Translations under genes and position numbers: made by a program
Shown: piece by piece, positions 21,857 through 34,995 of the stretch
Position numbering within the stretch: the first letter of the stretch is position 1
Layout: every line of letters starts with the position of its first letter
The notes under the pieces: generated by a model
Seen by the model: the letters and a program-made list of their open reading frames with translations, nothing else
Told to the model about the DNA's origin: nothing
Database searches by the model: none
Source of the DNA: Homarus americanus
Taxonomy: Eukaryota > Arthropoda > Malacostraca > Decapoda > Nephropidae
Assembly: GCF_018991925.1 (NCBI RefSeq)
Contig: NW_024724368.1
Coordinates: forward strand, 1,541,319-1,605,318
DNA length: 64,000 nt
Direction: 5' to 3'

Positions 21857-24800
21857 ATAAACGATGAGGCGGAGGTGGCGGCCTTGGGGAGGGTGGGGCA
21901 TCAGCTTGTAACCATCCCTCTACGCCGGGGAGTCGCCACCAGCACGCACACGCAACAAATCACTGCCACCACCGCCACAATTGGGTGCATCTCCTCGACA
22001 CGCACGCCAGGACGGTGCCTCTCGCCACCATACATGAATACATATTGTCTGCCAACTTTCACCTATAAATGTTTTGCAATTATTTATAGGTATTACTTAA
22101 AAATAAAAATACAAGTAAATTGGAGTAGTTTGTTTATTAAAACCAAATCTTTACTTTGGGGCTTTGTAGTACAATTTTGGTTTTTTATACACTAAATGCA
22201 GCCAAAATATCCTTAGACCGGAGGTTGTACCCAGGATGCCAGAACAAGTCTTGATCCGGGAGTATTTCAACCACCTTCGTCGGTGCTGTCCGTCACTGTC
22301 TCCTCCCCCAACATGTGTTCAAATGTGTTAACTCCATTAGAGAAAACTTTTAATGTACATCCAGATTAAATGTATCAGAATATGTGAGACGCACATCACT
22401 GACATGTTTTTCCCTGTGCCTTTTTTATGTTAATAAAAACTAAATTATTTAAATAAGAAATTGAATGACACAATGGATTGTTCTGTGTCATCTCTCTTCA
22501 CACTGTGGAGTCTGGACTTAACGGATGCTCCTCTTGCCGGGAGCCAGAAATACTATATCCCCCTTCCGTGTGCGCTGCCACCAGAACCACCTCATGGTAA
22601 CAGCCTCACATCAAACATCCTACACAACCCACGCTGTTTACCCACCACATAAACACCTTTCTCGGTGTACTGCCTATTGCTGCTACACGCCGGGATCCGC
22701 TCGTCGCTCGCTGCACAGATTTAGTCAGACGATAATGCTTGTGTACGTGCTGCAATTGTCTACCGGGTAAAGAGAAGAGTGGTGACCCGAAATAAGGGAG
22801 CGTTGTGGTAGTGTGGGAGATGCCCGAGGATAACTTGGGCAGGGTTGTGTAATACGCGCCAGGACCTCCATCACGTGCTCTCTGTTAGCATCATGGTGTT
22901 CCCTTCCACTGCCACAGCTAAAGCATCAACTGTGTCGTTGGGACAAAGGTCCATTCTGTTAGTAAGAGTACCGTAGCGAATCATCTTGATTGGAATTCTA
23001 TTCGTTGTGTGTGTTGGCAGAGACGAGTGAGTGAGTTTGTTGTGTATGCGACCAGTGTCTGGTGAACTGTGTCCCATGAATGGGAAGCCGTGGCGCAGCA
23101 GGGCCGAGTACCTCCTCCCCAGTAATGGTGTGAACTTTCTGCGTGTTTACTCTCAGACTCAACAGAGGTGTGACCGTGACCAGGCCACTGGACCGGAAAA
23201 GGGTGAAGAGGCAGGTCTTCCGCCTTGATAATACCACGACCCAGCCACTCCCAGAACCCTGCTTGGCCGCAAATCTCAAAAGTCACTGGATTACAGAGAT
23301 GAGTTTCTGTACCGTAACACATCTTGTATAGGAGCTCACAAATTAGGTACCGGTATACAAATCTAGTGCACTCGAAGTTATAGATCTCATTTTACACCGT
23401 CTCATTTTATGTTACGGAAAAACGTATATAACGTTGTATATTATATGTATATCATACTATGCTTAATTTGTATACAAAGTGTATCATATAAACGGCCCTC
23501 ACATCCCAGATACGTCTCACAAACTTTTGAGCTCATGTGATATAATGTTCTCCTGTGTAATAAGGTCACCGTGTTTCACATCCTGATTGCGTTGCGCAGT
23601 AATGTTTATGACGAGTGTTGACTACGGGGAGGGAAGGCGTCCACTTGCCGGAAGTGTATGTTGGGGGTATCGCTGGTGGCTTCCGTATCACCTAACATGG
23701 ATCTCGGTAAGGAGGATACGCACACTCGGGTTTCGCTGCCTTGGCCTTAAAATACAATTAACGGGTTGCCTGGGGGAAAAGTTAGTATATTTTGTAGTGT
23801 GATATGTTGTGCCTTGGCTTGTATAGAGTGTTAAGTATAGGCTGGTCGTTCCTTGTGTGCAGTAGTTGATTTACTGTATGTCGGCGTAATAGTGTGGTTG
23901 AGTTTGTATAAAACTAGAGTTCTATCGGACGAAATGTTGTGGGGTTGTAAAAGAGTTTTAAGAGATTGCTTCATCGACACCCCTCTCACTTCTGTATTGA
24001 TTAGCTTCTGAATGTATGTTTCTTCCTGTAGCACTTGACGCCAGGCCACGTCCCCCCACAGCGCGTGACCTTCAGCCACTTGCACCATAAAGGCTCCGCC
24101 AGGCCACACCCTGCCCATACTTCGTGACCTGTGCCCTTTTGCTGGTAGTTCTGGCTCTCCATAGTTAAATAGAGTCATGCTTGACCCTTGGCCTATATCA
24201 CTTTGATGACTGACCATTGATCACGCCCCTTTAATACTTCATCACTGACCAACACGTGACCCTTGGCCTTACTCTTCCATTCTTCATCCTTGGCTGCCAC
24301 CCACCTAATACTCGACCCCTGCTCTTGTTCACCTCAGTACTGGACACCATACACTACCATCTCTCAATACTTAACCCTTTGCCTCCCTCCGTGTCCATGC
24401 CGTCTTAAACACGACCTTGACAGCGCCTACTTTACAACTTTACCCCTGGTTAATATTAATTAGTATGACCCGACCTGCCCCGCTGTCCAAGGTGGAGAGA
24501 GCTCTTCCCCTTCAGATACGGCTTATTGTACCTCGATTTAAGCCTTGCTCTTTCCTGCCTCAAGGTAAAGTAGGCCCGAGGGTACTGTATGTCCTCGAGG
24601 GGCCCCTGCGTGGTGAGTTAGGCACTGCCTCCACCACCACCACGTGAGAGGTTTATCCGCCCCATCGTACAGGCAGTAAACACTGTAGGAGAGTGAACCA
24701 TGACCAGCTTTATTAGAGTAATGTTGAGTGTCCCAACCAAATTCCATCGGCCCTTGTAGCTCCCTCATCAATATGTTAGTAGTGCCAGAGGCGTTTTTCG

Positions 24801-25447
24801 TGTTGTACCTTGTGCCCTTCTACCCTGTTGTCTGCCGGGGTATTGCTGGATCTATTTTTAGTTAGAGGCAGTATAGTTTATTTTTCACTGTCTATTAGGA
24901 AGAAATCTCCGGTAGGAATTAGTTTTAAGAGCCAGAAATGTTACATCAGGTAAGGCTTCGTCTGGCAAGTTTCGTTGTTAGTTGGTTATTGATGAGCAAA
25001 ACGGGGGACCTCCCTGCTAGTTATCCCAGCATTCCGACAGTTACTGAAGTGTTAGCTAGCAGGAAGAATTATAGGATTTGTAGGTGATAATTAACTTTCT
25101 GTATACACAGGTATTAGATGGTGAACTGTACATGTATAAATCCGGTATAGTATTAGCTCATGTATATAGTGACTGGGAGAGGTTTTAGGTACAGTCTGTG
25201 TTAACATGCCTCAGGTGCAGGAGAATTGTATGTGGAAATACTCATTCATGCTTCACAGGTGTTTTGAGGTAGTTCTGCAGATGTTGACGTAATTAAGTGC
25301 TGGGTAAATTTTCTGTGGACTGAGCCAAGTGCTGGATCACAATACTATGTTAACTTATCAGGTAACTTTAGGTGTTACCTATTCCGTGCCTTAATTGAGG
25401 ATCATATCCGTGTTACCTGTTGTAGCTGCTGGGTGACACTTGTTAAC
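21855..25447. other. Long stretch without supported gene
   Basis: Several moderately GC-rich patches (21865-22030, 23060-23260, 24040-24450) give open frames up to 128 codons, but none shows a recognisable domain or paired splice sites. 24110-24420 repeats TGACCCTTGGCC- and AATACT-like words and may be a decayed repeat. Unrecognised exons cannot be excluded. Confidence 0.4.
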
Positions 25448-25726
25448 TCAGGTAGGTGATGGTGCTAGGGCAGGGAAACAGCCTGGCACTGCCTGGGGCC
25501 GCGACGTGGTCTCCGGCGTCTCCTGGCTTGCTGCTAATGCCTCACTCCTCCTCCTTTCCTTCTCTTCCTCCTCCCTCTCCTCCTCGCGGTACTGCAGGTG
25601 CTCCCGACGCTGCTTAATCCTTTTGGAGGTTGTTTTGATACTCCTAGGAGATAATTTTGTAGGTTTCGATGTTGATATTATATTTGGAGAAAGTCTTGTT
25701 GCGGCTGTTAATAACTTTGGTGGTCC
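25448..25726 (-). CDS. Possible minus-strand coding exon, coiled-coil type (weak)
   Basis: The minus strand frame runs ...KRIKQRREHLQYREEEREEE then EKERRRSEALAASQETPETT and ends at a TGA near 25448. It is GC-rich compared with its surroundings and would form a charged helix. A TATCTCCTAG acceptor-like site lies near 25635-25645. Against it, the purine-rich run at 25545-25600 is simple sequence that gives Glu/Arg codons in any case. The + strand reading of the same bases is instead a polypyrimidine tract followed by CTGCAG. No family is recognised. A chance frame is quite possible. Confidence 0.2.
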   Translation of the reverse strand, partial: GPPKLLTAATRLSPNIISTSKPTKLSPRSIKTTSKRIKQRREHLQYREEEREEEEKERRRSEALAASQETPETTSRPQAVPGCFPALAPSPT

Positions 25727-25937
25727 TGACGACTGATTCTTTAGTACGTAGCGGTGACTGTAGGAAAAGTAAGAACTGAGGGCTGGCACAGGTAAACGTG
25801 GTGGATGACTGTGTTTAACGCTACTAATGATGACGGGGGGAGTGATGGTTAGTCGCTGTCACGGTGACTCACTGGTGCATTGGATTTCGTGTAGTGAATG
25901 AATGAATGAATAAGTTTTTTGGTGAAGATGTTACCTA

Positions 25938-26892
25938 CATGCTGACGGAGGCTTTACCTTTATGCTGTGTACTGACGGAAGCGTTACCATTATACAGTAT
26001 GCTGACGGAGGCTCTGTTTATTCTGTATGCTGACGGAGGCTGTATCATACTGTATGCTGACGGAGGCTCTGTTTATTCTGTATGCTGACGGAGGCTCTAT
26101 GTTTATTCTGTATGCTGACGGAGGCTCTGTTTATTCTGTATGCTGACGGAGGCTCTGTTTATTCTGTATGCTGACGGAGGCTCTGTTTATACTGTATGCT
26201 GACGGAGGCTCTATGTTTAATCTGTATGCTGACGGAGGCTCTGTTTATTCTGTATGCTGACGGAGGCTCTATGTTTATTCTGTATGCTGACGGAGGCTCT
26301 ATGTTTATACTGTATGCTGACGGAGGCTCTATGTTTATACTGTATGCTGACGGAGGCTCTATGTTTATTCTCTATTCTGTTTATTCTGTATGCTGACAGG
26401 CTCTGTTCTGTATGCTGACAGGCTGTTTATTCTGTATGCTCTGTTTATTCTCTATGCTGACGGAGGCTCTGTTTATTCTGTATGCTGACGGAGGCTCTAT
26501 GTTTATTCTGTATGCTGACGGAGGCTCTGTTTATTCTATGCTCTATGTTTATTCTGTATGCTGACGGAGGCTCTATGTTTATTCTGTATGCTGACGGAGG
26601 CTCTATGTTTATTCTCTATGCTGACGGAATTCTTTCTATGTTTATTCTGTATGCTGACGGAGGCTCTATGTTTATTCTCTATGCTCTGGGAGGCTCTATG
26701 TCTATACTCTATGCTCTATGTTTATTCTCTATGCTGACGGAGGCTCTGTTTATTCTCTATGCTGACGGAGGCTCTATGTTTATTCTCTATGCTGACGGAG
26801 GCTCTATGTTTATTCTCTATGCTGACGGAGGCTCTATGTTTATTCTCTATGCTGACGGAGGCTCTATGTTTATTCTCTATGCTGACGGAGGC
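25938..26892 (+). repeat. 28-30-bp minisatellite, about 30 units
   Basis: The core ATGCTGACGGAGGCTCT recurs throughout. It is joined to GTTTATTCTGT (28-bp unit) or ATGTTTATTCT (30-bp unit). Short units dominate the left half and 30-bp units the right half. A disordered section with deletions lies near 26375-26470 and 26620-26720. The last five units at the right are essentially identical. Leu/Tyr/Ala/Asp-type frames are artefacts. Confidence 0.96.
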
Positions 26893-29318
26893 TGCCACCA
26901 CACCCTCTACATGGGTTGTATAATGTGGTGAACGGGTAACCTTGATCCTGTGAGACTCACCAGTGGAATGGTGGTGAGTGTTTGCTGGCGTTTTAGTTGA
27001 CGTGTGGAGATCGTTAGGGCGAACATCGTTACAAGCCTCGTTAAAAGGTGTTGGTGCTTCACAAGCTGAGCCAAGAATGCTCCCCCCTTCCTCTCTTCTT
27101 TCCTTCCCTCACTCACCCCAAACACGGAAACACATGTCATGGGAAGCCCATCTGCCCGAGGCTTAAGCTTTGTTATACCTTTACTGTATTATATTTTCCG
27201 TTATCTGAATTTTAAGTGTTCCATAACCCTCCTTGCCTTGCTAATTCAGTGTTTCCTCTACTCGCGTGACGGGTCTCCATTGAACCACGTTTCAGCTGTT
27301 AACTTCACATAGCATTTGGCTGCAGTGTTTCTCTTGGTGACTAATACACTGTTTTAGAGTTTTAATATAAGTTGTTTAACTTATAATTACACTACCCCTG
27401 TTTAGGATGTGTCCAGAGATCTTAGGTGATGTTAGTGGTTTGCACATCTTACGAATCTCAGTATTAATAGATTCCAGTCCTAGAAGACGTCAACCTTATC
27501 TAGCCATTAGGATTATAGCCCATCAGGACTGAACCCCCATCGTAATAGGTAAATTAGGGTCTATCATGCCTGGGGCTCATTTGACCCGTCACTGTGTGTC
27601 AACCTGTTGGGAAGCATAGCGTACCGTAGTAAGTCACACACCCGGCCTGGGCTGACGGAAGCACGGTAGTGGACCAATAAATTACTCTACTACCAGTATC
27701 GTAAGTGATGGAGAGGGAGATTAGGAATTATAAGTCGAAACATTCAGTGACAGCAGTATACTGGTAAAGGTCTAGATGCAGGTAATAACTACGGTGATTT
27801 CATTGAGTACTTGTGCATATAAGTGTCCTGCTAGAGTCCAGTCGACAATTGTTTGAGTGGTCGGTAGGGCGTCGACCACGTGAGCCAGAGCAGCATTAGT
27901 ACCTATGGTGGAGGGGTACATGACGGCCCCAGCGTAGCCCTGACTCGAGGCTGTTAAAGTACCATAGAAAAGCTCGCGTGGAGGGGAAGGTTGGTATATG
28001 TGTGGCAATAACATGGCTGTAGTTATTTGTATGTTTGTGTATTGATTTTATTTTGGCGGCGTTTCATGGTTAGAGTCTTGCACACTCCCAGGTTCATTGT
28101 ATCTCAATATCAAACGCGCTAACGCCGTGTGTGGTGTAAATATATTCTGAATTTTTCCTGTACTTTATAAAGAAGCAGATCTCGTGATAAGGGTACAGTA
28201 TTCACATTTACTGTAGGCAGGAGGATGTGTGGTACGTATCTCTCTTGTTTGGCGTGAGACTAAATTACAGCAGGAGTGAGGGGGGGGGAGAGGATAGGGG
28301 CTTGGAGTCAGTATCAGCTGGTAGTAGGCAGTACACGTGAAGGAAGGGACAACATACTGCATTAGCCAGGAAGCATGAGAAGGAGCCATATGGTAGTAGG
28401 GAGGGTGGATACCGTCATGCCTGCAGGTATGGCAGGGACCACCTCTTAATTCCGCTGTCTTAAATTTAACGACGGAGGAAAGGGCACCTGCGAACTTTTG
28501 ACTCCTCCCCTTTATTCGCCGTCGAAGGGCAAATATAAATTTGATTAAATCAACTTCCATCGATAATTATAATAGTTTTACGGTTTTACGTTATATCATG
28601 TGTAACTGGAGTCATTCACGGTGAACACGGCATCGTCCATTACTGCGGTTGACGGACCTGGAAACAGTCAAAGGTTGGGGATGTTTTTATAATGGCGTTG
28701 TGGGAGGTTGTTTTTTTTTTTTTTTTACACAGATAATTAAACTGTAGGGGTTGGGAAATTAACGAGGCCCACCACCATCGTGTTATAAATACCGTTGATT
28801 GCTGGTTTGGGCTGGTGGTGGTGAGGGCGTGTGTCATGGCCATAGCTTATCAAGGATGTGTTTCCTCACTTTATTTGATGCCGCCCGCACCCTTAGGTTC
28901 TTCCTGTGTCTCTCGTGCAGTGGGTGTGTATGGGAGAGTCCGGAGGGTGAGGATGTGGCTGGCAGTGAGTGTGTGAGACTGAGGAAGTGTTGGTGACGTG
29001 GATGTATGAGGGAGTGTTGGTGTCGTGGATGTGTAAAGAGACTGTGAGGGAGTGTTGGTGAAGTGGTTATTTGGGATCAGAATCATAATGAAGGAAACAT
29101 GGAGTGTAGGGAGGCCCTTTGTTGGTAAGGGAACAATGTTGATGTGTTTAGTTCTCTTTTTGGTGTTTAAAAGCTGCTGCAGTGTTGTCACGAAGCTTAT
29201 GTTTTACTTCTATATTAACATCTGTGTTGGCTTGCAGTTCTAACTAACTTTCGATTTAGGTACTTAATATGTGTTGTCTTTATGTGGACAGATAATAAAA
29301 TATTCTTTGTAACATTAA
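26893..29318. other. Unique DNA, no gene seen
   Basis: No supportable gene. A T17 run lies at about 28711-28727 and a G run near 28282. GTGAGGGAGTGTTGGTG words recur near 28985-29060 as a short degenerate repeat. Confidence 0.45.
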
Positions 29319-29520
29319 TATGGTTCTGTCTCAGTGGTAGAGCATTCACCTCCAGGTTTCATTTCCCAACCGTAATGGAGGATTGGGTGTCCTAATTGTA
29401 AAGGAGCTTCCACACTTCTTCGTAAAATAAGTAGGTTGCAGTATTGGGTAGAGTACCTCAGTAGCTGCTGAACACCGAGAATCGGGTGGTTAGCTCCTGA
29501 CCCCACACCTTACTAGGAAA
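29319..29520 (+). mobile_element. Probable decayed tRNA-derived SINE
   Basis: TCTCAGTGGTAGAGCATTCA is a good tRNA-type D-arm/A box, followed by CCTCCAGG and a degraded B box (GGTTTCATTTCCC). Downstream AGAGTACCTCAGTAGCTGCT resembles AGTACCTCACTACCTGTT at 57087, which may be another trace of the same body. There is no intact cloverleaf. Confidence 0.5.
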
Positions 29521-29652
29521 TAGCTCGCTAAGTGAGATTCACGAGAGAGTTTTTTCCTCGAATTTTAAGAATGCTGATAGGTATATAAATAATTTAGTAT
29601 TTGCGAAATTTTGTTTTTACATATTTGATATAATGATTAACATATGCGTGAG

Positions 29653-29694
29653 TGTATGTATGTATGTATGTATGTATGTATGTACAGGTATGTA
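29653..29694. repeat. (TATG)n microsatellite
   Basis: About nine TATG units with one ACAGG interruption near the right end. Confidence 0.9.
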
Positions 29695-32119
29695 TGTTAA
29701 GTTGGGTGAAGGTGAGGCAGTATGGCCAGGGAAGAGCAGTGGTGTTGGTGGTGAGGTTGGCTGGAGACAGGTACCTTGGCAGGTCCTACTGGGGGCGGGC
29801 GGGCTGGACACGACCACTGGGCAGGTTCACTGCCCCGGGACAACCCCTCCTCCTCCATCAGGGGTGGGGGGGAGGGGTAGTGGAGCTGGACGTGGAGAAG
29901 ACGGCGCCGGCCAGAATCACGTAGAATTTTTTTATTTATTTCGCGGAATAGATCAACGTCCTGATGATCACATAGTTATTACGGTGAATTCCCTCGCTGG
30001 CTGAAGGTAAAGAACAATAATATCGTACTTAAATGACATCAACATTATACTTGGTGATATTTTCTTAACTTGGGGGAGCAACATTTAATGTTCAGAATCT
30101 TTCTGAAGATTGTTAATTGTTTCTAGTGTTAGTGAACATATATACGGATATAGAGAACTGTCTTCCCTCTCCACCTTAGTACAGGTTGTCTAGCCCAGCT
30201 GTGTTTAGCAAGTCACTCTTAAATACCATTTGCTGACATTCTTGGCATAGCTGAGAAAATATACAAGGTGTTTGTAAAATCCCTCGAATATTTTGTTTAC
30301 AAAATACATTGAAGCTTTTCTTTTGTCTCTTGAAGCTTGTGTTTACGAAGTTACACGAGTTAGATTATTCATGAAAAAACATTGGTATGCCCTCCACCAT
30401 CTTCCTCACATAACACGTCATGACCGTCCCTGATGCCTTCTTTACAATTCTGTTTGCAAGTCTTAAGCTATCACGGTGTTCATGCCCAAGAAAACAGTAT
30501 TAAATAGAAAATGACGGAGTACATTAGATATTTGAACGTGTTCCTACTTCAAGGGACTTGATAAAGCACAGGCGTCAGTGGACACCCTCGAGTGTGTTGA
30601 GAGAGACCAGTGGTAGACAATTTTAGGAACAATTGTTCAAGTTTCTTTGTTGTTCTTTTCTTTACATCTATATTCATATCTAGTTAAGGCCACCACTGTT
30701 ATGTTAGAGAATAAATTAAACAAATTACATCTCACAGTTGAGGGAAATAACTGAACTTGCATATGAATGAAGAGTTTCTCTCATTCCTCACTGACGATAT
30801 TAAGAAACGCGAGTGTTAATCTGCATCACAGTATCTCGTTAATATAAGCGACTTACCTCTCCCAAGCTCAGTGTAGTGTCGTTTACCTGTGTGGCGCCGG
30901 GCACGCTCAGTCGATCTACCTTTTGGAGGGTACAAAAGTTAAATTATAATTCCTACACACACCCTCCTCAGAATTTCTGGGTGTGGCTTGCTAGCCAACG
31001 TGTCGGCAGTTTATAGACTGGACGGAGGGGGAACTAGTGTTGACTTTGAGGTGTTGTTCTGTCGGACGCCTGTTTCTCGCTAACCTTCACGACCTCCATA
31101 CAACCGGAACCCGGAAGACGACTTACACACTACAGCATCGTGTGATGAGGGTCCGGCATATTCAGGGGCACCACAACGCAGAGTGGATAGTGGGAACGAC
31201 CTCGCGGGACTTTCAACTGACGGCTGGGCTGGTTCAGCTTTCCGTTTAAACAAAAATCATTGACCCGGCGTCAGTTAATCTCATATTTGTATTATTTTTA
31301 TCAGACAATCGCTGTTGTTTGTGTAGTGATTGACAGTAGGTAAAACTATTCCCCTTCATCTCCAGCCTCTTCAAGTCCTTTCCTTTCCTTCTTTCTTTTT
31401 AACATTAAAAAACCGCTGGGGGAGATCAGACACGTGTCGCTGTCAAATCTATTCACCGAGACTGAAGATAATTGAACCAGGATGATTTGAACTAATTGAA
31501 GTTATATGACACAGGGAGGTCCACGGTGTGCTAGTCCGGGTGTCTAGGGCAGGTGAGAGCTTCTACTACAGCACTCAACACACACCTGGCCAAGAGTCCG
31601 TGTAAGAGGAACACAACACCTGGCCAAGAGTCAGTGTAAGAGGGACACAAATCACTCCTGCTTCCCCCCCCTTTATTATCGTACTAGAGAATCATCGTCC
31701 ACCTTCAATTGGAATTAAAGTTCATAGGATTTAATACTCTGGTCCGGGTTAGATTAATGATTTTAATTTACTCGTAACTTTCATTGTTCAGTTTTCTTTC
31801 TTAGATGTGTTTTTTTTTATCTTTTAGTTAATTTATTTTCTAAATATTTTTCTCACGTGTGTGATATAAATGTATATATTTTTTAATTCTTAGTCTTAAT
31901 TTAATTTATAATTCGTTACGTCGTTTATTAATGTTCTTTAATTAGCAACTTTTTTGTAATATTTTTCTGTTTCTTTGTTCTCTTCACATTCCTTTTAATC
32001 TGTTTTTTTTTCGGTGTCTTTGTCGTCTCGTGTTTAACCTTTTTTTATTCCTCGTGTTTCCCGGGTGTGGGTTTCCCCCGGTGTGGCCCGACCTGACTGT
32101 GGGTGTGTCACCGCTGTCC
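29695..32119. other. Unique DNA, one small tandem duplication, no gene seen
   Basis: A 37-bp unit containing CACCTGGCCAAGAGTC and GTGTAAGAGG is present twice at 31583-31650. 31740-32050 is T-rich. No gene is supported. The 29700-29930 frames are G-rich low-complexity sequence. Confidence 0.5.
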
Positions 32120-32360
32120 ACGCCACACTACACCGGCCCACACCATATCTACATCAGCCCCCACCATACACCACACCATACTGCACCAGCCCACACCACA
32201 CCATACTACACCAGCCCATACCACGCCACACTACACCAGCCCACACCACACCATATCTACACCAGCCCCCCACCACTTCACTTTACACCACGCCTCCCCA
32301 CAGTGCATCACACCATATCCTGCCTCTCCTCGCCACACTGCACCACACCACGTCTCACAA
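32120..32360 (+). repeat. Degenerate CACACCATACTACACCAGCC repeat
   Basis: Units of about 19-25 bp built from CACACCATA and TACACCAGCCC recur about ten times with variable spacing. His/Thr/Pro-rich frames are artefacts. Confidence 0.8.
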
Positions 32361-32508
32361 TTTATTTCTTATTTGACCGTGAAAATAACTTTGCCCGCCG
32401 CACCACATCTCGGGAAGCAAGCAAGGGGGTGGGTAAGAGGGTAGCAGCGCCCGGTGTTTGAACATAAGACTTGCGACTCGGATTCTGGAAACTCAAACCT
32501 TGGGGTCG

Positions 32509-32665
32509 GTCACATGAAGATTGGGCACCCCCAGCTTATTTCATCTTTAAGCTCAACCAGCTAAACCCATTCCTATCCAAGGTAATATAACCTAACCTAA
32601 CTCAAGGGCATTAGGGTGTTTATTCACGAGGCGAAATAAACTGGGATGCCTAATCTTCATCCGGG
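32509..32665. mobile_element. Fold-back MITE-like element, complete copy 1
   Basis: The left arm begins TCACATGAAGATTGGGCACC and contains CAGCTTATTTCATC. The right arm (about 32609-32665) is the inverted counterpart, with TTAGGGTGTTTATTCACGAG, GCGAAATAAACTGGG and CCTAATCTTCAT. The loop contains CCTAACCTAAC. No coding capacity. It matches copies at 51961 and 63547. Confidence 0.85.
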
Positions 32666-32790
32666 GATTCGGTAGTAATCAGAAGGTACTTGGTAGTAAT
32701 CAGGTGGGGCTTGGAGGTAATGAGGAAGTACCTGGTAGTAATCAGTAGGTATTCGATAATAATCTGGAGGTAATTGGTACTAGAAATAAG
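32666..32790 (+). repeat. Degenerate 21-bp minisatellite related to 55641 array
   Basis: GGTAGTAATCAGAAGGTACTT and following units (GGTAGTAATCAGGTGGGGCT, GGTAGTAATCAGTAGGTATT) share unit length and sequence with the array at 55641-55977. About five diverged units. Confidence 0.8.
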
Positions 32791-34995
32791 ATGCCTCCCA
32801 AGAATGGGTTTGGGTGTTGGCTGGAGAGCATCTTACATCACCCTGGGTCCTATACCAGTGATAAGTTGAGGTTCTGTTAACAGGTCGTTGTCGATCTTGG
32901 GGAGACCAGACGCTGCTTTGGACGGCAAGGTTTGTCATATCTATTTCTGACGGGAGGACGTCGTCTACATAGTGAAGGATAGCTTGTGTTTACTCCTGGC
33001 GGGGAACCATTATCGACTTGTTTACTTTTGATTGTTGGATTGTCTGCTGTACATTGTGGCTGACGTCTTTTTAAGTACAAATGGAGTCTCTTCGACATTG
33101 TACTTGCCTTTGACCCACTCTCCTCCTCCCTCCCCAGGTTGGCACGTGTAGGAGGGTGTTGGTTGGGTGAGTCAGGGTGGTGTGTTCCCCTGCGATGACG
33201 CTTGGAGGAAATGCCCCGGTGTCTCGTGGCGTCATCTTCCCGCTTATCGGTTGATGGTGGAGCTGCTTCATTGTTAGCTCGAGGTTGATAGCTGCGGTGG
33301 TGGCGACGATGAGTTGTGGTTGTGTTAGGGAAGACGGTGGACTGGTGAAAATCTGCGAGCACAACCACCAATTTCATGGTGGTGACGTAAGAGAGAAGAA
33401 GATTGTGTCAGTGTGTGCCAGCACTTCTTTGTGGTCTGGTTGACCCTGATCTTGGGATTTACTATCATTGGGAGGACCGTCATCCCTGTCGACTACCCTG
33501 GATGATATAGTTTAGGTTTATCATCTCGTGTTGCCAGAATCACAGTTTATAGTCGTATTCTTAAGTCACCAAATTTATTTTTATCTACGTTAATGGAGGA
33601 GTTGCGTGTAGTCTTGAAATTCTATACCAGAATGGAATCTTTTGTGGGGTCGTGAAGCTTTGGTGTAGACTTATGAACTATATACCGTATGTAATGGGCG
33701 AGGTTGATTTTAAGGCTAATGAATATTATTATTATTATTATGACTATTAGTGACTGTGAGCAGTCTAGTGATAGAAACTTAATTTTCACGTAAATGTGTA
33801 CATTATCTTGACTATGAAGACTGTTTATACACTGCTGCTCATAAATTACGGTGTTAATCAAAGCATGATTGTTTTATCAATAACTCTTACGATTTATTGA
33901 CTTTTGGTAAATATTTAGAGTTATAGGGAATGCTTAAATGTGAAATTATTCTTTTCTTTATAAATATTGAGGACGGGAATGTTGGTGTTAGTCAGTTGGC
34001 CGGAACGGCGGGCGACATTGTGTCCTGTGGAGAAAGCAAACGATCCAGGCAATACACACACACTAATATCAGGAGCAGCAGCCTGTGTGTGTGTGCTGGT
34101 CTGTGTCGCGTGCTACACCAAACAAGAGGCGCCGCTCAGGCCACGACACAGCTCAACACAACATTCTCTAGTAACCTCAGGGTAAACAGAACGACCTCTG
34201 GGAAACTGGCGCAGTTTTTAATGAGTTTATTTCCTTTATAAGGTTTCATAAGAATTGCTGTTGGTTGGAAAATACTAACTGTGATTATTACCAGGAACCT
34301 CGTGTAAGCTGGTGGCAGTAAAACGACGTCACTGCATGTTGCACATACCCAGATATTGTGTTGGGAACATAAAGCTCAGATCTAACGGAAATAGTGCAGT
34401 GATGGGGTGTGAGGGAAGATAGTGAGTGAGTCAGGAACACAGCTAAGACTGGTGGCATCAGCTGACTGACTGGTGTGGGCGAGTCCGTTGACCAAGACAC
34501 ACACCAGTACACAGGCAAGGACGCCACGCTCGAGACCTTGGTGCTGTGGCTCCGCCTTCATTATCACCACGAGTGTGACTGCGGCCTCACCCTCCTGTCT
34601 GCTGGTCCTGCGCTCTGGCTTGAGGGGCTGTGTGTCAGTCCTCGCCACAGCTAACTCGTCCATTCCTCTGTGTGTGTAGTTTAGTGAGCAGAGTTGTTAA
34701 GGGACGTATTGAGGTGTACCACAGTGTCATGGTACACACACGTGCCACCTCCTGACTGTGGTCTTCTTGTGTTAACACTAGCATGGCGAAACCTCAGACG
34801 TTAGCCTGACTAGCACGGGAGGTTGACCCTAGCCTTGTGAAGGTGGGGGAAGAGTGGAATAAGAAAATAGGCATAGAAAGAGAAAGTGGTGGAGGAGGAG
34901 GAAGAGAAAAGAGGGGAGTCAAAAGAGTAAGAGAGGCAGGAGGCAGCAGCGGGTGGTGCACCTATGCCCGCGGCTGGTGCCTCACGCTGCCCATC
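32791..34995. other. Unique DNA, no gene supported
   Basis: A 166-codon minus strand frame (33377-32877) begins at an ACCATG context but is a basic Arg/Pro/Ser/Thr-rich sequence without recognisable domains, so it is not called. 34840-34960 is purine-rich and would be 5' UTR if the exon at 34996 is real. Confidence 0.4.

Noticed and set aside
23831..24217. 128-codon minus strand frame
   Set aside because: No recognisable family, mixed with repeated TGACC-type words that suggest decayed repeat rather than coding sequence.
26196..26931. Leu/Tyr/Ala/Asp-rich repeat protein
   Set aside because: The frame is created by 30-bp units and changes whenever a 28-bp unit occurs.
32877..33377. 166-codon minus strand frame with ACCATG start
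   Set aside because: Low-complexity basic sequence, with overlapping frames of similar length on the same strand and no domain. Not enough to call a gene.
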